DNA of 49,276 nucleotides from Citrobacter sp. (GTDB lineage: Bacteria; Pseudomonadota; Gammaproteobacteria; Enterobacterales; Enterobacteriaceae): the NCBI GenBank assembly GCA_019415335.1, contig DXKH01000014.1, forward strand, positions 1-49,276, given 5' to 3'. The notes under the pieces were generated by a model. It saw only the letters and a program-made list of their open reading frames with translations, was not told the DNA's origin and made no database searches. The translations under genes and the position numbers were made by a program. This document shows, piece by piece, positions 1 through 7,335 of this stretch (its first letter is position 1; each line of letters starts with the position of its first letter).

Positions 1-22
1 CGCGTTCTTCGATAGTGCTCAT
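1..22 (-). CDS. acpP: Acyl carrier protein, N-terminal fragment
   Basis: Only the first seven codons lie in the window; read on the minus strand they give MSTIEER, the invariant start of enterobacterial AcpP. AcpP carries growing acyl chains on a phosphopantetheine arm and supplies FabD, FabH, FabG and PlsX encoded next to it. An AGGA ribosome-binding sequence lies about 10 bases before the ATG. The rest of the gene is off the left edge. Confidence 0.93.
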
Positions 23-69
23 ACTCTTAAATTTCCTATCAAAACTCGCTTTCGCGATGGTTTTCGTAG

Positions 70-98
70 TGTATAAAATGTTGAAAAATTTGCAACTA
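70..98 (-). promoter_or_regulatory. Putative acpP promoter
   Basis: On the minus strand a TATACA -10 (70-75) lies 17 bases from a weak -35 TAGTTG (93-98), in AT-rich DNA directly before acpP. It would give acpP its own transcript, independent of fabG, leaving a leader of about 40 bases. Inferred from spacing and sequence only. Confidence 0.5.
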
Positions 99-169
99 AA
101 TCCCGGCAGGTCTTACCACGATTTTACGTTATTTTGAGGCCAAGACCTATAATAACGCAAATATTTTTC

Positions 170-294
170 TACGCGTCATCCTTCAAATTGTCTCTGTGTT
201 GGCTGCATCCTCAAACCCTGGTCACATAGTCATCTATGTTTGCAGGTTTTTCGGTCATGCCACCTTGATACAATTTTTGGATGATTTTGCGTAT
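170..294. repeat. ERIC-like intergenic repeat
   Basis: About 125 bp, the usual ERIC length, with terminal inverted repeats: ACGC..TCATCC..AATTGT at the left and its complement at the right. It contains the ERIC-like core segments TTGGCTGC and GGTCAC and a central palindrome ACATAG-TCAT-CTATGT (224-239). It matches the remembered ERIC consensus along its whole length, with many substitutions. It lies between the fabG stop and the acpP promoter, so it would be transcribed as part of any fabG-acpP read-through RNA. Confidence 0.78.
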
Positions 295-301
295 CTCGTG
301 G

Positions 302-1036
302 TTAAACCATATACATCCCGCCGTTGACGTGCAAAGTCTCACCCGTGATGTAACCTGCTTCGTCAGAGGCTAAAAATGCAACCGCACTGGCGATCTCTTT
401 TGGATCGCCAAGACGACCTGCAGGAACTGCCGCCAACGTACCCGCACGCTGCTCATCAGTCAGCGCACGCGTCATGTCCGTTTCAATAAAGCCCGGAGCA
501 ACAACGTTCACCGTAATACCGCGGGACGCAACTTCGCGCGCCAGCGATTTACTGAAGCCGATCAGACCCGCTTTCGCCGCAGCGTAGTTAGTCTGACCCG
601 CATTTCCCATGGTACCAACCACAGAACCGACAGTGATAATACGTCCGTGACGCTTTTTCATCATAGCGCGCATTACCGCTTTTGACAGGCGGAAAACAGA
701 TGAAAGATTGGTTTCGAGAATATCGTTCCACTCATCATCTTTCATTCGCATCAGCAGGTTATCACGTGTAATACCGGCATTATTGACCAGGATATCCACT
801 TCACCAAATTCTGCGCGAATTTTTTCCAGAACAGATTCGATAGATGCAGGGTCAGTCACATTCAGCATCAGACCTTTACCCTTCGCACCTAAGTAATCGC
901 TAATGGCCTTAGCGCCACTTTCGCTGGTTGCGGTACCGATAACGGTCGCACCACGGGCAACAAGCGTCTCTGCAATTGCGCGGCCAATGCCACGACTTGC
1001 ACCGGTAACCAGCGCGATTTTTCCTTCAAAACTCAT
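302..1036 (-). CDS. fabG: 3-oxoacyl-[acyl-carrier-protein] reductase
   Basis: Catalyses the NADPH-dependent reduction of 3-ketoacyl-ACP in each round of type II fatty acid elongation, in the cytoplasm. The 244-residue length is that of E. coli FabG. It is a short-chain dehydrogenase: the cofactor loop TGASRGIG is at about residues 12-19, the structural NNAG at about 86-89, and the catalytic Ser-Tyr-Lys set appears as S138, Y151 and K155 in the segments VGSVVG and NYAAAKAG. The start lies 12 bases after the fabD stop, so it is translated from the fabH-fabD-fabG transcript. Confidence 0.97.
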   Translation of the reverse strand: MSFEGKIALVTGASRGIGRAIAETLVARGATVIGTATSESGAKAISDYLGAKGKGLMLNVTDPASIESVLEKIRAEFGEVDILVNNAGITRDNLLMRMKDDEWNDILETNLSSVFRLSKAVMRAMMKKRHGRIITVGSVVGTMGNAGQTNYAAAKAGLIGFSKSLAREVASRGITVNVVAPGFIETDMTRALTDEQRAGTLAAVPAGRLGDPKEIASAVAFLASDEAGYITGETLHVNGGMYMV

Positions 1037-1048
1037 GGTGTTCCTCTT

Positions 1049-1978
1049 TTATTGCGCAAGTGCCGCCGACATCGCCGCCGGTTCGTTCAGAGCCGAGGCA
1101 GTCAGGGTATCAACAATACGTTTCGTCAGGCCCGTAAGCACTTTACCCGGTCCCACTTCATACAGGTGCTCGACACCCTGCGACGCCATTAATTCGACGC
1201 TCTTCGTCCACTGTACCGGACTGTACAACTGGCGCACCAGCGCATCGCGAATGGCATCTGCATCAGTTTCGCACTTCACGTCCACATTGTTGATAACCGG
1301 TACAGACGGCGCGTTAAAGGTAATTTTCGCTAATTCCGTTGCCAGTTTTTCCGCCGCCGGCTTCATCAGCGCACAGTGAGACGGTACGCTCACCGGTAAC
1401 GGCAGCGCGCGTTTTGCACCGGCAGCTTTACAGGCTGCACCGGCACGCTCAACGGCTTCTTTGTGTCCGGCGATAACGACCTGGCCCGGTGAGTTATAGT
1501 TCACCGGTGAGACGACCTGACCTTCTGCCGCTTCTTCACAGGCTTTCGCAATAGACGCATCATCGAGACCGATAATAGCAGACATGCCGCCAGTGCCTTC
1601 CGGAACGGCTTCCTGCATGAATTTACCACGCAGTTCAACCAGACGCACCGCATCGGCAAAATTAATGACACCGGCGCAAACCAGTGCAGAGTATTCACCC
1701 AGGCTATGGCCCGCCATCAGCACTGGCGCTTTACCGCCCTGCTGTTGCCAGACGCGATACAGCGCAACGGACGCGGCTAACAGCGCAGGCTGCGTCTGCC
1801 AGGTCTTATTCAGTTCTTCAGCCGGCCCCTGCTGGGTCAGCGCCCACAGGTCATAACCCAGCGCCGCAGAAGCTTCGGCAAACGTCTCTTCAACGATGGG
1901 ATAGCTCGCCGCCATATCGGCTAACATCCCAACGGTCTGGGAACCCTGTCCAGGGAACACAAATGCGAATTGCGTCAT
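1049..1978 (-). CDS. fabD: Malonyl-CoA:ACP transacylase
   Basis: Moves malonyl groups from CoA to ACP, making the elongation substrate for fatty acid synthesis. The protein has 309 residues, as in E. coli. The nucleophile elbow GHSLG places the catalytic serine at S92. The N-terminal FVFPGQGSQ and the histidine segment VPSHCALM are typical of the family. It lies 15 bases after fabH and 12 before fabG in the same operon. The ribosome-binding site AAGGAT precedes the ATG. Confidence 0.97.
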   Translation of the reverse strand: MTQFAFVFPGQGSQTVGMLADMAASYPIVEETFAEASAALGYDLWALTQQGPAEELNKTWQTQPALLAASVALYRVWQQQGGKAPVLMAGHSLGEYSALVCAGVINFADAVRLVELRGKFMQEAVPEGTGGMSAIIGLDDASIAKACEEAAEGQVVSPVNYNSPGQVVIAGHKEAVERAGAACKAAGAKRALPLPVSVPSHCALMKPAAEKLATELAKITFNAPSVPVINNVDVKCETDADAIRDALVRQLYSPVQWTKSVELMASQGVEHLYEVGPGKVLTGLTKRIVDTLTASALNEPAAMSAALAQ

Positions 1979-1993
1979 GTTTAAATCCTTATA

Positions 1994-2947
1994 CTAGAAA
2001 CGAACCAGCGCGGAGCCCCAGGTGAATCCACCGCCAAAGGCTTCAAGCAACACCAACTGACCTTCTTTGATGCGTCCGTCACGCACGGCTTCATCCAGCG
2101 CGCAAGGGACGGAGGCCGCCGACGTGTTACCGTGTCTGTCCAGTGTTACCACCACATTGTCCATCGACATGCCCAGTTTTTTGGCCGTCGCGCTGATGAT
2201 ACGCAGGTTAGCCTGGTGCGGAACCAGCCAGTCGAGTTCTGAACGATCAAGGTTATTGGCCTCCAGCGTCTCGTCGACGATATGCGCCAGCTCAGTTACC
2301 GCCACTTTGAACACTTCATTGCCAGCCATCGTCAGATGAATCGAATTCTCCGGATTCACGCGATCGGCATTCGGCAGCGTCAGCAGTTCGCCATAGCGGC
2401 CATCAGCATGCAGGTGGGTAGAGATGATGCCCGGCTTGTCGGAGGCGCTCAGCACCACGGCACCGGCACCATCGCCAAAAATAATGATTGTTCCACGATC
2501 GGTCGGATCGCAGGTGCGCGCCAGAACGTCGGAACCGATCACCAACGCGTGTTTGACCGCGCCGGATTTAACGTACATATCGGCGACGCTTAACGCGTAA
2601 GTAAAGCCGGCGCATGCTGCGGCGACGTCAAACGCCGGGCAGCCTTTAATGCCCAGCATATTCTGAATCTGGCATGCTGCGCTGGGGAATGCATGTGTTG
2701 CTGAGGTGGTCGCTACCACAATCAAGCCAATCTGTTCTTTATCAATGCCCGCCATTTCCAGCGCGCGTTGAGCCGCCTCAAAACCCATCGTTGAGACGGT
2801 TTCATTCGGCGCAGCAATATGGCGTTCACGGATACCTGTACGGGTGACAATCCACTCGTCAGACGTATCGACCATTTTTTCCAGATCGGCGTTAGTCCGC
2901 ACCTGTTCAGGCAGATAGCTGCCAGTACCAATAATCTTTGTATACAT
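1994..2947 (-). CDS. fabH: Beta-ketoacyl-ACP synthase III
   Basis: Starts fatty acid synthesis by condensing acetyl-CoA with malonyl-ACP. The 317 residues match the E. coli length. Active-site C112 sits in [11 protein letters not shown]; the histidine of VPHQAN and the asparagine of [11 protein letters not shown] complete the Cys-His-Asn triad. The C-terminal [10 protein letters not shown] loop is also typical. It lies 77 bases downstream of plsX and just before fabD. Confidence 0.97.
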   Translation of the reverse strand: MYTKIIGTGSYLPEQVRTNADLEKMVDTSDEWIVTRTGIRERHIAAPNETVSTMGFEAAQRALEMAGIDKEQIGLIVVATTSATHAFPSAACQIQNMLGIKGCPAFDVAAACAGFTYALSVADMYVKSGAVKHALVIGSDVLARTCDPTDRGTIIIFGDGAGAVVLSASDKPGIISTHLHADGRYGELLTLPNADRVNPENSIHLTMAGNEVFKVAVTELAHIVDETLEANNLDRSELDWLVPHQANLRIISATAKKLGMSMDNVVVTLDRHGNTSAASVPCALDEAVRDGRIKEGQLVLLEAFGGGFTWGSALVRF

Positions 2948-3024
2948 GTACGCTCAGTCACTTTTTGGTTATATACCGCGCATCACAACGGCTAAGAGGC
3001 TGGGGCTCTCACGCCACACCGTAA

Positions 3025-4101
3025 TCAGTGTGGCTGTGATGTGTCGCCATTGCCAGCGTCCAGCATTGTAAATCCAGCTGGGTATACAGATTCCAGGCGA
3101 GCGGCAATTCGCTGAGGAACTTGTCGCTGCACCGCCTGCACTGCCTGTTCAATCGCGACGGTAAACGCTCGCTGATTGGCTGCACCATGACTTTTTATCA
3201 CCGTGCCACGCAATCCTAACAGACAGGCGCCATTATACTGGTCGGGGTTGAGGTGACTGAATCGCCTCGCCAGGCTTTTTTGTAACCAACGTTTTAATAT
3301 CAGCAGCCACCACGACCGTTTTTTACCCTCACCCTGAGATTTCAGCAGTGAAAGGAACATTCTGACAACACCTTCCATCGTCTTTAATGTGACATTGCCT
3401 GTAAAACCGTCACATACCAGAACATCCGTTTTCCCCGTCAATAACTCATTGGCTTCAAGATAGCCGATGTAATTGATGGAAGGGATTGTTTTTAGCACCA
3501 CAGAGGCATCCCGAATACTATCGAGACCCTTAGTTTCTTCTTCACCGATGTTGAGCAAGGCCACGCGAGGGTTGTTGATACCAACCACTTCTTCTGCAAG
3601 CACCGAGCCCATAATGGCAAATTGCACCAACATTTTGCTGTCGCAATCGACATTTGCCCCCAAATCGAGGACCACCGTCTTTCCTTTCTGCTGGTGCGGC
3701 AAAACCGTCACCAACGCAGGACGCTCAATACCGTCCAACGGTTTGAGCAATAATTTTGCAAGCCCCATGAGCGCCCCGGTATTCCCGGCGCTGACACAAG
3801 CTTGTGCTCGCCCTTCTTTCACGAGTTCCAGCGCCACACGCATTGAGCTCCCGCGACTGGCGCGGATTGCCTGCGAAGGCCGGGCATCACTGGCGATAAC
3901 TGACTGTGCAGGGATAATCTGCAGACGCGAACGTTGTTCAAAGTCAGCTTTAGCAAGTAATGGCGTGATGGTATCGGGATCCCCGACTAAAAGAAGTGTG
4001 AGTTGTGAATTAGAATTCAGTGCCTGCAATGCTGCAGGCACTGTCACGGAAGGGCCAAAATCTCCCCCCATGACATCTAACGCCAGGGTTAGACGTGTCA
4101 A
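3025..4101 (-). CDS. plsX: Phosphate acyltransferase PlsX
   Basis: Makes acyl-phosphate from acyl-ACP, linking fatty acid and phospholipid synthesis; it is a peripheral membrane enzyme. The 358 residues are two longer than E. coli PlsX, with divergence only in the last dozen residues. Hallmarks are the N-terminal [19 protein letters not shown] near residue 107, and the C-terminal [16 protein letters not shown] segment. It lies between rpmF and fabH, the conserved order that couples ribosome and lipid genes. Confidence 0.97.
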   Translation of the reverse strand: MTRLTLALDVMGGDFGPSVTVPAALQALNSNSQLTLLLVGDPDTITPLLAKADFEQRSRLQIIPAQSVIASDARPSQAIRASRGSSMRVALELVKEGRAQACVSAGNTGALMGLAKLLLKPLDGIERPALVTVLPHQQKGKTVVLDLGANVDCDSKMLVQFAIMGSVLAEEVVGINNPRVALLNIGEEETKGLDSIRDASVVLKTIPSINYIGYLEANELLTGKTDVLVCDGFTGNVTLKTMEGVVRMFLSLLKSQGEGKKRSWWLLILKRWLQKSLARRFSHLNPDQYNGACLLGLRGTVIKSHGAANQRAFTVAIEQAVQAVQRQVPQRIAARLESVYPAGFTMLDAGNGDTSQPH

Positions 4102-4127
4102 AGTCGTTTCGCCGCCTGGTTTGGTAT

Positions 4128-4181
4128 TTCCCCGCAGCTACGGGGAAGTTCCTCACTAAGCTTCATCACGCAGATGCGTGA

Positions 4182-4182
<1 letters not shown>
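4128..4182 (-). other. Two hairpins between rpmF and plsX
   Basis: TTCCCCG (4128-4134) and CGGGGAA (4141-4147) form a perfect 7-bp stem with a 6-base loop. ATCACGC (4165-4171) and GCGTGAT (4176-4182) form a second 7-bp stem starting at the last base of the rpmF stop codon. Neither has a T-tract on the minus strand, so they look like stabilising or processing structures in the rpmF-plsX RNA rather than terminators. The role is inference. Confidence 0.5.
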
Positions 4183-4367
<185 letters not shown>

Positions 4368-4371
4368 TCAA

Positions 4372-4893
4372 TTACTTATGCTTTAAGCTGGCTAATACGG
4401 CAAATGGGTTTGGTTTTTGCGCTTCATCAGGCAATTCACCAAAGACCATGTCCGCCTCGGACACTTCACAGTGTTCAGAATCATGCACCGGAACTACCGG
4501 CAAGGAGAGGATAATTTCATCTTCCACCATTGCAAGCAGATCGATTTCACCGAATTCGTTAACCTCAATCGGTTCATACGCTTCCGGGAGTGCTTCAGCC
4601 TGTTCGTCAGAACGAACCGGACTGAAACAATACGTTGTGTGAACATGATAAGGAAACGGCTTCCCGCAGCGCTGGCATTCGAGCGTTACCGAAACCTTCG
4701 CATCACCGGTAATAACGGCAAGACGCTGGTTATCGATAGCGAACGACATGGCGCATTCCACATCACTGTCCACACTGACTACAGAATCGGCGACGCGCTC
4801 TACCAGATCAGAAGTATAGATACCTTCATAATCGAGGCGTTTTTGAGCGGTGCGAACCGGATCAAGAGTCAGGGGTAATTTTACCTTTTGCAT
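4372..4893 (-). CDS. yceD: YceD, DUF177 family protein (ribosome-associated, upstream of L32)
   Basis: A 173-residue acidic protein, the E. coli length. It has a CQRC motif at about residues 74-77 and a second cysteine near EHCEV, suggestive of metal binding, and the typical acidic [10 protein letters not shown] segment. YceD homologues are found beside rpmF in most bacteria and are implicated in 23S rRNA or 50S assembly; the exact function is not settled. No Shine-Dalgarno sequence is visible before the ATG, and the predicted promoter fires almost at the start codon. Confidence 0.93.
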   Translation of the reverse strand: MQKVKLPLTLDPVRTAQKRLDYEGIYTSDLVERVADSVVSVDSDVECAMSFAIDNQRLAVITGDAKVSVTLECQRCGKPFPYHVHTTYCFSPVRSDEQAEALPEAYEPIEVNEFGEIDLLAMVEDEIILSLPVVPVHDSEHCEVSEADMVFGELPDEAQKPNPFAVLASLKHK

Positions 4894-4902
4894 AGGGCGC
4901 GC

Positions 4903-4931
4903 ATATTAACTTTGTAACGTCATATAGTCAA
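4903..4931 (-). promoter_or_regulatory. Promoter of the yceD-rpmF operon
   Basis: On the minus strand TTGACT (4926-4931), a 17-bp spacer and TAATAT (4903-4908) make a near-consensus sigma-70 promoter. The predicted start is near 4896, only about three bases before the yceD ATG at 4893. This implies a leaderless or nearly leaderless yceD message, unless translation depends on read-through from further upstream. Confidence 0.7.
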
Positions 4932-5066
4932 AGAAAAAGGCAGCCTGCGGTTGCCTTTTGCCAATAATTCGCACACATTGCGGTTTACAGACTTATTTTC
5001 GTTCAGGGGACGCCATAGCGGCACACCTGAAGGACGAAGAGCATAGTTTAAAATGGCTCTCATCAA
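4932..5066 (-). ncRNA. sraB: SraB-like small RNA between yceF and yceD
   Basis: E. coli encodes the stationary-phase sRNA SraB (about 150-170 nt) in exactly this interval on the yceD strand. Here the minus strand has a GATATA -10-like box (5072-5077) and ends in a terminator: an 11-bp stem with one mismatch (4935-4945 with 4949-4959) followed by TTTTTC. The interval has no convincing ORF. Ends are approximate; the identity rests on synteny and the terminator. Confidence 0.6.
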
Positions 5067-5090
5067 TACGCTATATCTGGTGGAAAAAAT

Positions 5091-5675
5091 ATGCCTAATC
5101 TCATTCTTGCCTCCACATCTCCATGGCGTCGCGCCCTGCTGGAAAAACTGGCGATGCCCTTTGAATGCGCGGCCCCTGAGGTAGACGAAACGCCGATGCC
5201 CGGAGAGAGTCCTCGTCATTTAGTTAATCGTCTGGCGCAAGAGAAAGCGCAATCGCTGGCTCATCGCTTTCCGGCACATCTTATTATTGGTTCCGATCAG
5301 GTATGCGTTCTGGATGGCGAAATCGCCGGTAAACCCTTAACGGAAGAGAAAGCCCGCCAGCAGTTAGCCAAAGCCAGCGGTAATATCATTACATTCTATA
5401 CCGGTCTGGCGCTGTATAACTCTGCGACGGGACATTTGCAGACGGAAGTAGAGCCGTTTGACGTCCACTTCCGCCATCTCAGCGAAACGGAAATTGAGGA
5501 CTATGTGCGTAAAGAACGCCCGCTGCACTGTGCAGGGAGTTTTAAAAGCGAAGGTCTGGGAATTGCGCTCTTTGAGCGGTTAGAAGGTCGCGATCCCAAC
5601 ACGCTGGTTGGTTTGCCGCTGATCGCACTGTGTCAGATGTTACGCCGGGAAGAGATGAACCCGCTGAAAACCTGA
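5091..5675 (+). CDS. yceF: Maf-family nucleotide pyrophosphatase (7-methyl-GTP)
   Basis: A 194-residue Maf/HAM1-like enzyme. Enterobacterial YceF hydrolyses 7-methyl-GTP and similar modified nucleotides to the monophosphate, a house-cleaning role. Family signs are the N-terminal LASTSPWRR substrate loop, [13 protein letters not shown] near residue 65 with its conserved aspartate, [10 protein letters not shown], and the C-terminal [19 protein letters not shown] ribosome site precedes the ATG by six bases. It is divergent from SraB and yceD and convergent with rluC. Confidence 0.95.
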   Translation: MPNLILASTSPWRRALLEKLAMPFECAAPEVDETPMPGESPRHLVNRLAQEKAQSLAHRFPAHLIIGSDQVCVLDGEIAGKPLTEEKARQQLAKASGNIITFYTGLALYNSATGHLQTEVEPFDVHFRHLSETEIEDYVRKERPLHCAGSFKSEGLGIALFERLEGRDPNTLVGLPLIALCQMLRREEMNPLKT

Positions 5676-5703
5676 TTAATGCACTGCTGTACAGGCATAA
5701 TCC

Positions 5704-5778
5704 TGTAGGCCTGATAAGCACTGCACCGTCAGGCGTAAAAATGCCGGATGGCGGCGTAAACGTCTTATCCGGCCTACA
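5704..5778. repeat. REP pair (BIME) between yceF and rluC
   Basis: Two REP units in opposite orientation: one degenerate (TGTAGGCCTGATAAGC to CCGTCAGGC) and one canonical (GCCGGATGGCGGCG to CTTATCCGGCCTACA). REP pairs typically sit in extragenic, often convergent, regions and can stabilise upstream mRNA or bind gyrase and IHF. This one lies between the convergent yceF and rluC genes. Confidence 0.85.
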
Positions 5779-5809
5779 GTTTAACGCGATACTACTATAG
5801 TAGCGCGCA

Positions 5810-6763
5810 TCAGGCTGGCTTACGTAACACCTGTAAACAGCGCTTCAGTTGATCGTCCATCGGCGCTTCGATGCGCAGTACTTCACCTGTGCCCGGGTGG
5901 GTAAACTTCAGCGCTGCCGCATGCAGGAACAGACGCGATAAGCCGGTTCCAGCCAGTTGCTTATCGAACTCGCGGTCGCCGTAGCGATCGTCAAAGGCAA
6001 TAGGATGCCCCACATACTGGGTGTGGACACGGATCTGATGTGTACGGCCCGTCACTGGGCTACAGCGAACCAGCGTAGCGAAGGCGTAGCGCTCTTCCAC
6101 CTTAAACCGTGTTTCCGACGGCTTGCCCTCCTGATTTACCCGCACAATACGCTCGCCGCTTTGCAGGATATTCTTCAATAACGGTGCCTGTACCGTTTTG
6201 ACATGCGACTGCCATTGCCCGCGCACCAGCGCAAGATAATCTTTCTGCATCCCCTTCTCGCGCAGTTGCTCATGCAGCGAACGCAATGCTGAACGTTTCT
6301 TTGCCACCAACAGCACGCCTGAGGTATCGCGGTCAAGGCGATGCACCAGTTCAAGAAAGCGCGCTTCCGGACGTAATGCGCGTAACCCTTCAATCACGCC
6401 AAAGCTTAACCCGCTACCACCATGCACCGCAGTCCCTGACGGCTTGTTCAGCACCAGGATATGCTCGTCTTCATAAAGGATGACGTCCGCCAGCGCCGCC
6501 ACTTTTTGCAGATGGGGTGAAACGGCCTCTTCTTCACGTTCTGCTACGCGAACGGGCGGAATACGCACCTCATCACCTGCTTCCAGTTTATATTCGGGTT
6601 TAATGCGTTTTTTATTCACCCGCACTTCGCCTTTACGCAAAATGCGATAAATCATACTTTTCGGCACGCCTTTGAGTTGCGTGCGCAAAAAGTTATCGAT
6701 GCGTTGCCCCGCTTCGTCAGCAGTAATAGCAACAATTCTTACGGATGGAGTCTCAGTTTTCAT
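5810..6763 (-). CDS. rluC: 23S rRNA pseudouridine synthase RluC (955/2504/2580)
   Basis: Isomerises uridines 955, 2504 and 2580 of 23S rRNA. It has an N-terminal S4 RNA-binding domain (about residues 20-80) and an RluA-type catalytic domain; HRLDRDTSG contains the catalytic aspartate D144. I chose the ATG giving 317 residues because it aligns with the 319-residue E. coli protein; a two-residue deletion lies near residue 278 (KQLAGTGL). No Shine-Dalgarno is visible at this start, and the frame stays open upstream to a GTG at 6841. Confidence 0.94.
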   Translation of the reverse strand: MKTETPSVRIVAITADEAGQRIDNFLRTQLKGVPKSMIYRILRKGEVRVNKKRIKPEYKLEAGDEVRIPPVRVAEREEEAVSPHLQKVAALADVILYEDEHILVLNKPSGTAVHGGSGLSFGVIEGLRALRPEARFLELVHRLDRDTSGVLLVAKKRSALRSLHEQLREKGMQKDYLALVRGQWQSHVKTVQAPLLKNILQSGERIVRVNQEGKPSETRFKVEERYAFATLVRCSPVTGRTHQIRVHTQYVGHPIAFDDRYGDREFDKQLAGTGLSRLFLHAAALKFTHPGTGEVLRIEAPMDDQLKRCLQVLRKPA

Positions 6764-6938
6764 GGGGGCCGATTCTAAATAGCCATAAGGATTAGCGCCA
6801 CTCATTTTTCTATGCTTATATTTATCTTTATCCGTCGTCACTCACGTGCTTCATGACTGATTTGGTGGTTATTAAACCAATCACCGTGCAGAAGTGAAAA
6901 AACTGTGAGTAAGCGGGTGATAAATGGTAAAAGTCATC

Positions 6939-6968
6939 TTGCTATAACAAGGTTAGCAGTGGAATAAT
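6939..6968 (+). promoter_or_regulatory. rne promoter (P1-like)
   Basis: TTGCTA (6939-6944), an 18-bp spacer and AATAAT (6963-6968) predict a start near 6975. That is 361 bases before the rne ATG, the leader length established for the main E. coli rne promoter. The agreement between motif and known leader length supports the call. Confidence 0.75.
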
Positions 6969-6974
6969 GTCACC

Positions 6975-7335
6975 GCTTCCGTGCTGAATCTTGTTAAAAC
7001 AAGGAATTTTACGGAAAGACCCATTTTGTCCGGACGATCATCCACGCAGCAATGGCGTAAGACGTATTGATCTTTCAGACAGTTAGCGGGCTGCGGGTTG
7101 CATTCCTTACCGGTAGATCGGATCTTCTCTGGAGAGTAATACCCAGGCGGTTCCCCTGATAATTGCGCTGTGTTTCCGTATGAAATGCAGGCAACCGACA
7201 CTCTGCGCCTCTTTGAGCTGACGATAACCGTGAGGTTGGCGACGCGAATAGACACGAGGCCATCGGTTCACACCCGGAAAGGCAATACTCTGCCCGCAGC
7301 TTAGTCGTCAATGTAAGAATAATGAGTAAGTTACG
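6975..7335 (+). promoter_or_regulatory. rne 5' leader, autoregulatory RNA element
   Basis: In E. coli the 361-nt rne leader folds into hairpins that RNase E itself senses, so that excess enzyme cleaves its own message (Rfam rne5). The interval here has the same length and no credible sense ORF. I did not fold it; identity rests on position and length. Confidence 0.72.

Larger units (their letters stand above)
6764..7335. other. Divergent rluC-rne control region
   Basis: The 572 bp between the rluC start and the rne start hold the rluC promoter area at the left and the rne promoter and long leader at the right. A minus-strand frame of about 100 codons (6953-7255) lies opposite the rne leader where E. 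coli annotation places yceQ. It has no supporting signal, and I treat it as a shadow of leader structure. Confidence 0.6.

Noticed and set aside
6953..7255. A minus-strand frame of 100 codons opposite the rne leader, at the position of E. coli yceQ
   Set aside because: No ribosome site, odd composition, and it overlaps the structured leader, whose own conservation would explain an open frame.
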